Origin: Plantibacter sp050587525
GTDB lineage: Bacteria; Actinomycetota; Actinomycetes; Actinomycetales; Microbacteriaceae
Reading direction: 5' to 3'
DNA: 64,000 nt
Assembly (NCBI RefSeq): GCF_050587525.1
Contig: NZ_JBOBFT010000002.1
Coordinates: 348,999-412,998, forward strand
Position numbers and translations under genes: made by a program. Shown piece after piece: positions 43,958 to 51,701 of this stretch; position 1 is the stretch's first letter; every line of letters starts with the position of its first letter. Below the pieces are notes generated by a model that worked only from the letters and a program-made list of their open reading frames with translations, was not told the origin of the DNA and did not search any database.

Positions 43958-44563
43958 CTAGTTGCCGAACTGTCCTGCGTCGAGCTCGCCGACATCGGTC
44001 CGGTGGAAGTTCTGGAACGAACGGGAGGCGGTGGGTCCACGCTGGCCCTGATATCTGGAACTGTACTCGCTCGATCCGTACGGTTTCTCCGCGGGCGAGG
44101 AGAGACGGAAGAAGCACATCTGACCGATCTTCATCCCGGGCCACAGTTTGATGGGGAGTGTGGCGACGTTGCTGAGTTCCAGCGTGACGTGTCCGGTGAA
44201 TCCGGGGTCGATGAACCCGGCGGTCGAGTGCGTCAGGAGGCCGAGGCGGCCGAGCGAGCTCTTGCCTTCGAGGCGGGCGGCGACGTCGTCCGGCAGGGAC
44301 ACCTGCTCGTACGTCGAGCCGAGGACGAACTCGCCCGGGTGCAGGATGAACGACTCGTCCGGCGCCGTCTCGATGAGGCGCGTGAGCTCCGGCTGGTCTT
44401 CCGCCGGGTCGATGTAGGGGTACTTGTGGTTGTCGAACAGTCGGAAGAAGCGATCGAGGCGCACGTCGATCGAGGAGGGCTGGATCATCTCCGGCGAGTA
44501 CGGGGCGAGGCCGATGCGGCCGGCGTCGAGTTCAGCTTTGATGTCACGATCCGAGAGCAGCAC
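43958..44563 (-). CDS. dcd: dCTP deaminase (probably bifunctional, forming dUMP)
   Basis: 201 residues from a GTG at 44563 (VLLSDRDIKAEL, read as Met). Trimeric dUTPase/dCTP deaminase fold: PSSIDVRLDRFFRLF, catalytic Glu in FIDPGFTGHVTLELSN, and LEGKSSLGRLGLL. The actinobacterial enzymes of this type convert dCTP directly to dUMP. The start has no clear ribosome site, but TACACT lies six bases upstream, so the message may be leaderless. It is the last chromosomal gene before the tailocin-like locus. Confidence 0.94.
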   Translation of the reverse strand: MLLSDRDIKAELDAGRIGLAPYSPEMIQPSSIDVRLDRFFRLFDNHKYPYIDPAEDQPELTRLIETAPDESFILHPGEFVLGSTYEQVSLPDDVAARLEGKSSLGRLGLLTHSTAGFIDPGFTGHVTLELSNVATLPIKLWPGMKIGQMCFFRLSSPAEKPYGSSEYSSRYQGQRGPTASRSFQNFHRTDVGELDAGQFGN

Positions 44564-44579
44564 GGTGCAAGTGTACTGG

Positions 44580-44638
44580 CACGACGAACATCGCCCCGTC
44601 GGACTCGAGACGAGTCCGACGGGGCGATGTTCGTCGTG
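44580..44638. repeat. 28-bp perfect inverted repeat with 3-bp loop
   Basis: Arms 44580-44607 and 44611-44638 are exact complements (core CGCCCCGTCGGACTCG), loop AGA. It is the longest and most perfect hairpin in the window. It sits 16 bp upstream of the dcd start and 4 bp from the family C element, at the left edge of the tail locus, where it may insulate dcd from incoming transcription. Confidence 0.92.
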
Positions 44639-44641
44639 CGT

Positions 44642-44728
44642 GTTCACAACTCAGGAGCGCTGCGGCGTGTCGATGCCTCTGCGACGGGTATCGGCGGCGA
44701 CACGCCGGGACGCTCCTGAGTTGTGAAC
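44642..44728. repeat. Family C inverted repeat, copy 2
   Basis: Arms GTTCACAACTCAGGAG and CTCCTGAGTTGTGAAC with inner CGGCGTGTCG/CGACACGCCG. Same arms as the copy at 27228, with a different middle. It lies 14 bp from the stop of the leftmost tail-locus gene. Confidence 0.87.
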
Positions 44729-44742
44729 GGGTAAGGAGTCGG

Positions 44743-45336
44743 TCAGCGCAGTCCTTCGACAGGCTCAGGGACCGGATCCGATGCGGGAGCAGGAGCAGAG
44801 GCAGCCGACGGCGCGTCAGGAACCGATGCCGCATGCCTCGGGTAGCGCGGCGTCGAGACCGCACCGCCGAGCAGCACGCCCAGCGCCGGCCACCGCAGCA
44901 CCGCCCATCGAGCAGCCGCGAAGTACACGGTCTCGACGACCGCGACGCCGCCCACGACGATCGCGGTCTGCTGCGACGGGTCCACGACCGCCCCGAGCCG
45001 GTCCGCGACCACCGCCGTCAGCGAGACCACGGCGGCTGCGACGAGCGGCGGGATCCCCGTTCGCACGACCGAGGTCCAGAGATCACTCACCCCCGCGTAT
45101 CGGGGTGCACGCGGCCAGCCGAGGAGTGCGCCGAGGAACGGCATCCGTTCCTCCGCCCAGCGGATCACGAGGTAGTAGAGGTTCTGGCCGATCGCGATCG
45201 CGAAGGCGGTAGCGGCGAGCTGCGCAGGCCCGGTGAAGTCGAGGAGCGTGTGGGCGGCGAGCCACGCGACGATCGACCCGATCGCGTAGGGGACGTAGGT
45301 CCTCACGTAGGCGAGGACGCGGTCATCGGTGGTCAT
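44743..45336 (-). CDS. Four-helix membrane protein, phage/tailocin-associated, ending in the dispersed repeat
   Basis: 197 residues from the ATG at 45336 (AGGAGCACC upstream). About four hydrophobic segments (near 15-32, 37-60, 90-110, 122-145) in two similar halves. The tail is Ala/Pro/Ser-rich and ends SDPVPEPVEGLR, encoded by one copy of the host's dispersed repeat (44752-44775). Position after the lysin suggests a holin-type or lysis-accessory role, but no holin family is recognised. The repeat shows the locus has been resident long enough for host repeats to enter it. Confidence 0.68.
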   Translation of the reverse strand: MTTDDRVLAYVRTYVPYAIGSIVAWLAAHTLLDFTGPAQLAATAFAIAIGQNLYYLVIRWAEERMPFLGALLGWPRAPRYAGVSDLWTSVVRTGIPPLVAAAVVSLTAVVADRLGAVVDPSQQTAIVVGGVAVVETVYFAAARWAVLRWPALGVLLGGAVSTPRYPRHAASVPDAPSAASAPAPASDPVPEPVEGLR

Positions 45337-45652
45337 GGTGCTCCTGTTCTCGGAGTCTGGCGGGGACCTTCGGCAGGTCCCCGGAGTGGATGCCGCGTTC
45401 GAACGCGGCACGTCTGGTTCGGGAGAGGACTTCCTGTGTGCGGCGGCGCAGGGCGGCTTCGCGGTCGAGGTCGTCCTCGAGTTCCGTGTTCCTCCGCCGC
45501 AGCCGTTCCACCTCACTCCGCTGGTCGGCGGCTCTCCCGGTGAGCCCGCGCCACAGTGCGGTGAGGAGTCTCGGGAGGACGCCACCGCTCAGGACGGCGG
45601 TGATGAGCGCAGCGATGACGACCGGGTGCAGGAGGACGTCGATCCATGTCAT
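45323..45652 (-). CDS. Small protein with one membrane helix and a coiled coil (holin/spanin-like)
   Basis: 109 residues from the ATG at 45652. A single N-terminal membrane segment (WIDVLLHPVVIAALITAVLSGGVLP) is followed by a charged coiled coil (about 45-85: RSEVERLRRRNTELEDDLDREAALRRRTQEVL) and a basic tail. One helix plus coiled coil in a lysis cassette resembles small phage holins or envelope-disruption proteins; no family is recognised. It overlaps the next gene's start by 14 bp and the previous stop by 4 bp. Confidence 0.68.
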   Translation of the reverse strand: MTWIDVLLHPVVIAALITAVLSGGVLPRLLTALWRGLTGRAADQRSEVERLRRRNTELEDDLDREAALRRRTQEVLSRTRRAAFERGIHSGDLPKVPARLREQEHHDHR

Positions 45653-46275
45653 TCCGGTCCCTTCTGGTCGCGGTGGTGAGCAGCGCGGGATTCGTGGGCC
45701 TCGCGCGCGTCGCGGGCCTCGTGCGGTTCGAAGTCGTGACCCCGGATGAGCGAGAGGCGGACGACGAACAGCCCGGAGGCGATCAGGACGAAGCCGAGAT
45801 GCGCGGTGCGCGACAGATCCGGAGCGGTTCCGAGCACCCCGGGATCGAGCGCTGTGACGACGCCCGCGTAGATCCCGGTCGCTCCGAGCGCGCACCAGAT
45901 GCCGAGCCGCTCCACCCTCCACCAGCCGCCGAGGACGGTGCTCGCCCCCACGACGCCGCCGAGGATCAGGAGGACGGACATCGCCGTGGTGAAGACGGGG
46001 CCGAGGGCGCCCTCGACGGTCGGCGGCGGCGCCGAGAGGGTGACCGCGCCGAGCCCGGCCGCCGCGACGTAGTAGGCCCAATAGATCGCTTTGAGCCGTC
46101 GGGGCTCGCGGATGGCCATGAGCGATGCATGCACGGTCGCGACCGCGGAACCGATGTTCGCACGCAACGATCGCAGGATCGCGCCCGACCGGCCGGACGC
46201 CTGAATTCCCCGCGACCGTCGCCGGTGAACCGGGCGCGCGCCTTCGAGGATCCAGGCGTCCAGCCGGTCGTGCAT
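45649..46275 (-). CDS. Four-helix membrane protein in the lysis cassette
   Basis: 208 residues from the ATG at 46275, sharing one base with the lysin stop. N-terminal cytosolic region (about 1-55), four hydrophobic segments (about 58-80, 88-110, 118-135, 150-172), then a His/Glu/Arg-rich tail. Proteins of this layout sit next to endolysins in actinophages; function is not established. A role in lysis or particle release is inferred from position only. Confidence 0.65.
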   Translation of the reverse strand: MHDRLDAWILEGARPVHRRRSRGIQASGRSGAILRSLRANIGSAVATVHASLMAIREPRRLKAIYWAYYVAAAGLGAVTLSAPPPTVEGALGPVFTTAMSVLLILGGVVGASTVLGGWWRVERLGIWCALGATGIYAGVVTALDPGVLGTAPDLSRTAHLGFVLIASGLFVVRLSLIRGHDFEPHEARDAREAHESRAAHHRDQKGPE

Positions 46276-46907
46276 CAGCGTGCCTGCCGCGCGAGCGTCT
46301 TCAGGTGGTCGTCGATGATCTGGACCTCCTGCGGGTTGAACGTCTCGGGTTTCGGCGCGGACTGTTCGCTCTCGATGAGCCGCTTGAACAGGTTGTAGAC
46401 CTGCATGGTGGGCAGGGCGAGCCGCCCGTTCGGGGTCACGAGGTACCCCGTGCCGTTGGTGTCCCAGATGAGGAACATGGTTCTCCTTCGTGTGGTGCCG
46501 GGTTCGGTGGTGTGCTGCCAGGGGACTTCGTCGTGGGAGACGCCGTCGATGCGCAGCTCCGAGTGGAGGTGTTTCGCTGTGACGTTGCCGGTGGCTCCCT
46601 GGATGCCGATGGGCTGTCCTCGCCGGACGACTTGTCCTGGCGTGACAAGGAACCTGGACTGGTGGCAGTACCAGGTCTCCCATCGGCGACCCGCGACGAC
46701 ACCGTGATCGATGACCGTGCGGTTGCCGTACGAGCCGTCGGCTGCGGTCCGGGAGACGGTCCCGTCCCGCATCGCGACGATCGTTTCCCCGTTGCCCCAG
46801 CCTCGGTCCGTGCCCAGGTGGCGCGCCGGCGAGGTCGGCGTTGCGGGCGGGGCGCCCCACGGGGCCGTGATGTTCCCCGGCGATGGTGCGGACAGATACG
46901 CGGTCAT
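46275..46907 (-). CDS. M23-type peptidoglycan endopeptidase (endolysin) with C-terminal extension
   Basis: 210 residues. LytM/M23 metallopeptidase domain at about 1-140: zinc ligands in ARHLGTDRGWGNG (His-x-x-x-Asp) and AKHLHSELRIDG (His-x-His), with GTVSRTAADGSYGNRTVIDHG between. No signal peptide, so it needs a holin. The last 67 residues begin MFLIWDTNGTGYLVT and are preceded by AAGGAGAACC, so they could also be made separately from an internal start at 46478. It likely cuts cell-wall cross-links to release particles. Confidence 0.88.
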   Translation of the reverse strand: MTAYLSAPSPGNITAPWGAPPATPTSPARHLGTDRGWGNGETIVAMRDGTVSRTAADGSYGNRTVIDHGVVAGRRWETWYCHQSRFLVTPGQVVRRGQPIGIQGATGNVTAKHLHSELRIDGVSHDEVPWQHTTEPGTTRRRTMFLIWDTNGTGYLVTPNGRLALPTMQVYNLFKRLIESEQSAPKPETFNPQEVQIIDDHLKTLARQAR

Positions 46908-46941
46908 GGTGCGTCTCCTTCGTTCGACGCTGCGTTGGAGG

Positions 46942-48018
46942 TCAGTTGGCCGGCCCGAATCGAGTGATGAAGTGCCGCATCACGAACGTGAGGGTGCGCC
47001 CCGTGTTATGGAAGAGAACCAGCTGGATGCTCGCTCCCGGCGCTGCCGCCAAGGCTGGAGTGGTGCCGGTCAGGATGTCCTCCTGCCCGCCGGCGTTCCA
47101 GGAAAGACGGTGCATCGAAGCAGTCCCGTCGAGCATCGTGGACTTGACGTCGACGCACACTCGCGATCCGAGGGCGGTCGGGACGCCGCTGATTTCAGAG
47201 CGGATTGTGAGCCCGTACTGGATCAGACCGCCCTTGGGAAACGCGAAGCCGCTCGCGGTTGGAGTGACGATGCTGCTCGCCCACGACGATGACGCGCTCG
47301 CGGACAGCGCCGGGGTGAGACTGTGCGTGACCACAGCCCCGGACGCGAGCGTGATTGCCGACGTGAACGTGGTAGCGATCGGCCCGTCCGGCAGCCACTG
47401 CCCTCCGGTCCGCGCCGCACCGTATCCACCGGAGACCACGTACGCGCTCTGACCGTCCTGGGCGGCGAAGGCGAGGAGCTCGGCCGGCGTGCGGACTGCG
47501 ACCGTTCCGCCTGCCGCGGCCGTGTACAGGTGCGTCTGGTTGATGACGACACCGGGCGAATTCGTCGACGTCGCGGCGGATGGCACCGTCGCCGTGGCCA
47601 ACTCCAGGGCGCCGAGCGGAAGCGTCGGCTTGACCGGCGAACTGCTCGCGGTCCCCTGGGTGACGCCGAACTCCGGTGCGTCCGCGGTGTCACCCGAAGC
47701 GGAGAACCGGGCACGCACCCACACCACGTCGATGCGCGAATTCGCTGCGGGCGCCGCCGTCGTCGGCACGTTGGTCGTGCCGTCGTTTACGACCAGTTCA
47801 ACACCGACACCGGTGCGACTGACCACCGCCTCGAACGCCCCGACCGCGTAGGCCATCGACGACGTCGACGTCACGATGGGGATGAAATGACGGGGGATGA
47901 CGCCGAGCCGCGGTGCCCCGGTCGTGTCGCGAACGATGAGACCCGCGATGATCCGACGGGTGTCTGCGATGGACAGGCCGGTCGGAAGACCGGTGGGAAA
48001 AGTGTTGGTCAGTGCCAT
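46942..48018 (-). CDS. Receptor-binding/tail fibre-like protein, paralog 2
   Basis: 358 residues. The first about 190 residues (MALTNTFPTGLPTGLSIADT, RLGVIPRHFIPIVTSTSSM, ELVVNDGTTNVPTTAAPAANSRIDVVWVR, GALELATATVPSAATSTNSPGVVI) nearly repeat those of the gene at 48071, while the C-terminal 160 residues differ and are Ser/Thr/Ala-rich beta sequence ending VMRHFITRFGPAN. A constant attachment half and a variable tip is the usual plan of tail receptor-binding proteins. It lies between the other paralog and the lysin. Confidence 0.78.
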   Translation of the reverse strand: MALTNTFPTGLPTGLSIADTRRIIAGLIVRDTTGAPRLGVIPRHFIPIVTSTSSMAYAVGAFEAVVSRTGVGVELVVNDGTTNVPTTAAPAANSRIDVVWVRARFSASGDTADAPEFGVTQGTASSSPVKPTLPLGALELATATVPSAATSTNSPGVVINQTHLYTAAAGGTVAVRTPAELLAFAAQDGQSAYVVSGGYGAARTGGQWLPDGPIATTFTSAITLASGAVVTHSLTPALSASASSSWASSIVTPTASGFAFPKGGLIQYGLTIRSEISGVPTALGSRVCVDVKSTMLDGTASMHRLSWNAGGQEDILTGTTPALAAAPGASIQLVLFHNTGRTLTFVMRHFITRFGPAN

Positions 48019-48070
48019 GGAGTACTCCTTCGAAATAGATGTTGGTGACGCCGGATGGGTCGGCTCCGCG

Positions 48071-49090
48071 TCAGAGCGCGTAGACGTTGATGCGCACGTA
48101 CATGAGCGATCGCATGGTCGACTCGGCGCTGCTCCACACGGAGATGACGTTCGTCCCGGCTTCGAGCACGGCCGTCGCGGTCATGGTGTTCGGGTGCCCG
48201 CCGGGGGTGCCTTCGTTGTGCAGACGCACGCGATCACCGACCACGATCCCGTTGGTGGTCGGTCCAAGCCGGATGTCGTCGAAACCGGCAGAGTTCTGGC
48301 TCGCGTACCACTGGTAATTGACCACGATCAGCACACGTCGTTTGAACGGACTGACATACGTGGTGGACTTGGCCAGTTGCGCGGTGGCATTCGGCGTGAT
48401 GTCGGCCCTGGCTTCCACGTAGTACTTGTGCAGCGCTTCTGTGGTCACGAGATCGGCGACGACCATCCAACCTGAACCGGTGTACTCGTAGCTCGTCGAA
48501 TTCGCGACCACGAACGCCTGTTGTCCAGCGATGGCCGAGAACGCAGTCATCTCCGCGGCCGTTCTGAAGCTGATCGCCGCGCCGGCCGCAGCCGTGTAGA
48601 GGTAGGACTGCGTGATGACCACGCCGGGTGAGTTCGTTGCGGTCGCAGCAGACGGAACCGTCGCCGTCGCCAGTTCGAGCGCGCCGAGGGGAAGCACCGG
48701 CTTGACCGGTGAGCTGCCCGCCGTTCCCTTCGTGACACCAAACTCCGGAAGATCTGCGGCATCACCAGAGGTGTTGAATCGCGATCGCACCCAGACCACG
48801 TCGATGCGGGAGTTCGCCGCGGGTGCTGCGGTCGTCGGCACGTTGGTCGTGCCGTCGTTCACGACGAGCTCGACGCCGACGCCGGTCCGGCTGGTCACCG
48901 CCTCGAACGCGCCGACAGCGTATGACATCGACGACGTCGCCGTCACGAGCGGGATGAGATGGCGAGGGATGATCCCGAGCCGCGGCGCCCCGGTCGTATC
49001 GCGAACGATGAGACCCGCAACGATCCGACGGGTGTCGGCGACGGACAAGCCGGTCGGGAGGCCGGTGGGGAAGGAATTGGTCAATGCCAT
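48071..49090 (-). CDS. Receptor-binding/tail fibre-like protein, paralog 1
   Basis: 339 residues. N-terminal about 190 residues closely match the downstream paralog (MALTNSFPTGLPTGLSVADT, RLGIIPRHLIPLVTATSSM); the C-terminal domain (about 200-339) is unrelated to it: FRTAAEMTAFSAIAGQQAFVV, YVSPFKRRVLIVVNYQWYASQ, ending MRSLMYVRINVYAL, a beta-rich, jelly-roll-like pattern. It likely binds a cell-surface polymer. 133-bp gap upstream holds a stem-loop. Confidence 0.78.
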   Translation of the reverse strand: MALTNSFPTGLPTGLSVADTRRIVAGLIVRDTTGAPRLGIIPRHLIPLVTATSSMSYAVGAFEAVTSRTGVGVELVVNDGTTNVPTTAAPAANSRIDVVWVRSRFNTSGDAADLPEFGVTKGTAGSSPVKPVLPLGALELATATVPSAATATNSPGVVITQSYLYTAAAGAAISFRTAAEMTAFSAIAGQQAFVVANSTSYEYTGSGWMVVADLVTTEALHKYYVEARADITPNATAQLAKSTTYVSPFKRRVLIVVNYQWYASQNSAGFDDIRLGPTTNGIVVGDRVRLHNEGTPGGHPNTMTATAVLEAGTNVISVWSSAESTMRSLMYVRINVYAL

Positions 49091-49112
49091 GAGGTGCTCC
49101 TCGGAAAAGGGT

Positions 49113-49143
49113 GATGCCCGCCTCGGGAGTCGAGACGGGCATC
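49113..49143 (-). terminator. Stem-loop ahead of the receptor-binding genes
   Basis: Arms GATGCCCGCCTCG and CGAGACGGGCATC (one bulge/mismatch) with a 5-bp loop, followed in the direction of transcription by ACCCTTTTCC. It looks like a weak intrinsic terminator or attenuator between the upstream tail genes (ending 49224) and the receptor-binding genes. Nothing else is seen in 49144-49223. Confidence 0.65.
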
Positions 49144-49223
49144 GGAATGATGGGGTGGTTGTGCGTGCGTGCGGCGCCGTTCGGGCCGCGCGGGTCAGCG
49201 TCGGCCGAGTCGGCGGCGCCGGA

Positions 49224-49748
49224 TCAGGGAATGACCTCCGCGAGGATGCTGAGCCCGGCGACGTTCACGTACTGATCGAAACCGAACGCTTCGACCGTCA
49301 CGGTGAGCGGTGTATTGGCGGGGACTGCGACGACCCAGGACTTCGCCCCGCTGCCGTACATGCTCGCTCCACCGCTCACGCGGATGCAGGTGGCGAGGGC
49401 GAGCATCGAATCCTGTCGCCGGGAGTCCCGTGTCACCACGCCATCGATCGAGAACGTGATGTCGGCCGTCCCACCCGAGGCAGCGCCTCCAACCGACACC
49501 TTCAGCCGCCCGGACACGCTGCTCAAGGTGACCGACGGCCTGGCGGCGTTCGTCCAACCTGTGCCGGAGAACCCGAACACGGAGGTGTTCTCCGCGTACT
49601 TCGTCACACGCAGCCCGTCGATGAAGTCCGCCTGCCTGGCGCGTTGCGACCCGGAGGCCACTTCGAGCAGGTCGAGGCGCCGGGAGACCTCGCTCAGCCG
49701 GTGGATGAGGACGTCGTATCCTTCGCCTGGTGCTTTCGGGTCAGCCAT
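49224..49748 (-). CDS. Small tail/baseplate protein
   Basis: 174 residues from the ATG at 49748, overlapping the previous stop by 8 bp. A coiled-coil-like N-terminus (about 10-40: DVLIHRLSEVSRRLDLLEVA) is followed by a beta-sandwich-like domain (about 50-174; SSVSGRLKVSVGGAASGGTADITFSID, AVPANTPLTVTVEAFGFDQ). The short coil plus beta domain suggests a trimeric tail-tip or collar protein. No named family is recognised. Confidence 0.68.
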   Translation of the reverse strand: MADPKAPGEGYDVLIHRLSEVSRRLDLLEVASGSQRARQADFIDGLRVTKYAENTSVFGFSGTGWTNAARPSVTLSSVSGRLKVSVGGAASGGTADITFSIDGVVTRDSRRQDSMLALATCIRVSGGASMYGSGAKSWVVAVPANTPLTVTVEAFGFDQYVNVAGLSILAEVIP

Positions 49749-50871
49749 CGTAAACCTCTCCGCAGGTGACCTTGATCCAGTCGCCCTGCTCATCGCCGGA
49801 CAGTCCGGCGATCCGCCGGGTGAACTCGCCCACCGGCACGTAGTCGCTGTTGCGGACGACCACACGGACGAGGTCGCCGACGTTGTATTCGATGAGGAAC
49901 GGGGACGCGTCGAGACGGACCCGGAAGGACCAGAACTCGGACGGTTTGAGGCTCGTCCGTGCTCGTTCCGCGGCGAGCCCGTCGAGGACCGTCTGTTCGG
50001 AGACCGAGGAGTTCGACGAGTCGACCGCTTCCATGAGCGGGAACCCGGCGTCCACGAGTCGGCGGTCGAAGTACCGGGAGACGAGCACCCGGTCCGATGA
50101 CCGTCCCGCAGTCGCCCAGGAGATGGAGGCCATCTCGGTCGGGTCGGTCGTGACGCTCACCCCGGACCCGGCGGCTTCATCGGCCTGCAGCTCCCAGGTG
50201 TGGACGGATGGGCTCTGCAGGCGGGGTTCCGCGGCAGTGCCCGACTCGTAGACCCACTCGAGGTCGCGTTTGTCGCCCCGCCGCAGCTGCAACCGGATGT
50301 CCGGGCCGTTCTCCTCATCGGAGAGGTCAGCAAGCGCGGCATCCACCTTCGAGAGGTCGACGGCCGCGTAGCTGCGAGTGATCGAACCGGGACGGTCCTC
50401 ATGGAAGACGATCGGGAGTTCGAAGCCCGGCCACGACATCGCCTGCTGGATGAGCCGTTTTCCGACGGTGCCGAGGTCGACGCCGCTGATCGTCGTGTCG
50501 AGCGAGGTGTCCGGGATGCCCGCCGGAGTGACGAGCGATGCGGTGAGCGCGCGAGCGGGGAGGACCGTCCGCCGTCCGAGCAGCACCCGGATCCCCCGCA
50601 CGCTGAGCTTCAGACGATGGTCGTCCTCATCCCAGTCGTGCGGCAGGATCGGGCCGCCCAGGAATCGACCGTGCTCCTCGATCGCGATGCAGTGCTTCCA
50701 CGGCGTCGCGAGGTTGCGCCAGTCGAGCGCCCGGTTCGCGGGGTCGCTGAGGTCGAGGGTGACGCTGACCGTCTCGGCCTCGTTCGCGCGCATCGACCAG
50801 GACGCCTGCTCCGGCTCGAATTCGGTGAGGATCTTCCCGGTGAGGGTTTCGAAGACGTAGTAGCTGGTCAT
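49741..50871 (-). CDS. Tail-associated protein, Gp37-like siphophage family
   Basis: 376 residues from the ATG at 50871 (4-bp overlap with Dit). Opening MTSYYVFETLTGKILTEFEP, then RANEAETVSVTLDL, FLGGPILPHDWDEDDHRLKLSVRGIRVLLGRR and a C-terminal VRLDASPFLIEYNVGDLVRVV. This pattern matches the siphovirus ReqiPepy6 Gp37-like tail family, which follows Dit in actinophages and forms the tail hub. It would link the distal tail to the receptor-binding proteins. Confidence 0.82.
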   Translation of the reverse strand: MTSYYVFETLTGKILTEFEPEQASWSMRANEAETVSVTLDLSDPANRALDWRNLATPWKHCIAIEEHGRFLGGPILPHDWDEDDHRLKLSVRGIRVLLGRRTVLPARALTASLVTPAGIPDTSLDTTISGVDLGTVGKRLIQQAMSWPGFELPIVFHEDRPGSITRSYAAVDLSKVDAALADLSDEENGPDIRLQLRRGDKRDLEWVYESGTAAEPRLQSPSVHTWELQADEAAGSGVSVTTDPTEMASISWATAGRSSDRVLVSRYFDRRLVDAGFPLMEAVDSSNSSVSEQTVLDGLAAERARTSLKPSEFWSFRVRLDASPFLIEYNVGDLVRVVVRNSDYVPVGEFTRRIAGLSGDEQGDWIKVTCGEVYDG

Positions 50872-51701
50872 GCGAACCACGCAGACCGCACCATGGCGTC
50901 GAGTCCGGCCGTCTCGTCCGAGTCATCCAGATCGAGTTGGACGCGCGTCGTCGAGTACGGGGCGACATCCCACCACTCACGGATCGTGAGGTAGCGGGAG
51001 ACGTCCGACTGGCCGTCGATCCGCGCCTGGCGGGTTCTGGTGTCGATCTCGACGAACGAACCCGCCGGTACGGGGCGAACGAAACCGATGCGCTGCGCGG
51101 TGTCGACGTTGGTCAGCGTCGCCTTCGTGAATCCACCGCGCAGGCGGTAGACCGGTGACGATGGCGCGGAGCCGCGGTTCTCGAGGGAGACGCGGCCGTC
51201 GGATCCGCCCGGCTGCCAGACGAGCGGCCACACGGCCGGCCAGACGAGACCGCCGCCGGACGTCGCCGGACCGGTCGACGCCCAGGAGTCGCCCACCGAA
51301 TAGCGTCGGGGATCCCTCGCGACACAGTCGAAGGTGAACTCGCCGTTGGGACGGCCCAGGTGGTCCTTCATCTGCGCGACCCGGACCGAGACGGTCCGGG
51401 CGGTCGCCCGGAGGTCGTCGGTGACGATCATCTCGACCGACGTTTCGGCGAGCGCCGCGGACATCCGCTCCCCCGCTTCGAGCACTTCGGCCGCGGTCTC
51501 CCCCAGGTACACCGCGGTGAACGACACCACGGCGGCGGAGCGGAGCGATCGGTTCGACCCGAATGCCCCGTGGCTCTGCGGCTTCTCCGTGATGCCGACC
51601 TTGTCATCGGTGAGGCTGTACCAGTCCACCAGCTCCTGGAACACCCATCCCGTGGTGGCCGACCCCTCGAAGGTCGTCGGCCCCAATTGGATCGTCGTCA
51701 T
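50868..51701 (-). CDS. Distal tail protein (Dit-type)
   Basis: 277 residues from the ATG at 51701 (4-bp overlap with the tape measure stop). N-terminal strand-rich domain (about 1-130: MTTIQLGPTTFEGSATTGWV, RTVSVRVAQMKDHLGRPNGEFTFDCVARDPRRY) and C-terminal galectin-like domain (about 150-277, GRVSLENRGSAPSSPVYRLRG). This is the phage tail / Dit layout that caps the tube end. Position after tape measure supports it. Confidence 0.85.
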   Translation of the reverse strand: MTTIQLGPTTFEGSATTGWVFQELVDWYSLTDDKVGITEKPQSHGAFGSNRSLRSAAVVSFTAVYLGETAAEVLEAGERMSAALAETSVEMIVTDDLRATARTVSVRVAQMKDHLGRPNGEFTFDCVARDPRRYSVGDSWASTGPATSGGGLVWPAVWPLVWQPGGSDGRVSLENRGSAPSSPVYRLRGGFTKATLTNVDTAQRIGFVRPVPAGSFVEIDTRTRQARIDGQSDVSRYLTIREWWDVAPYSTTRVQLDLDDSDETAGLDAMVRSAWFA

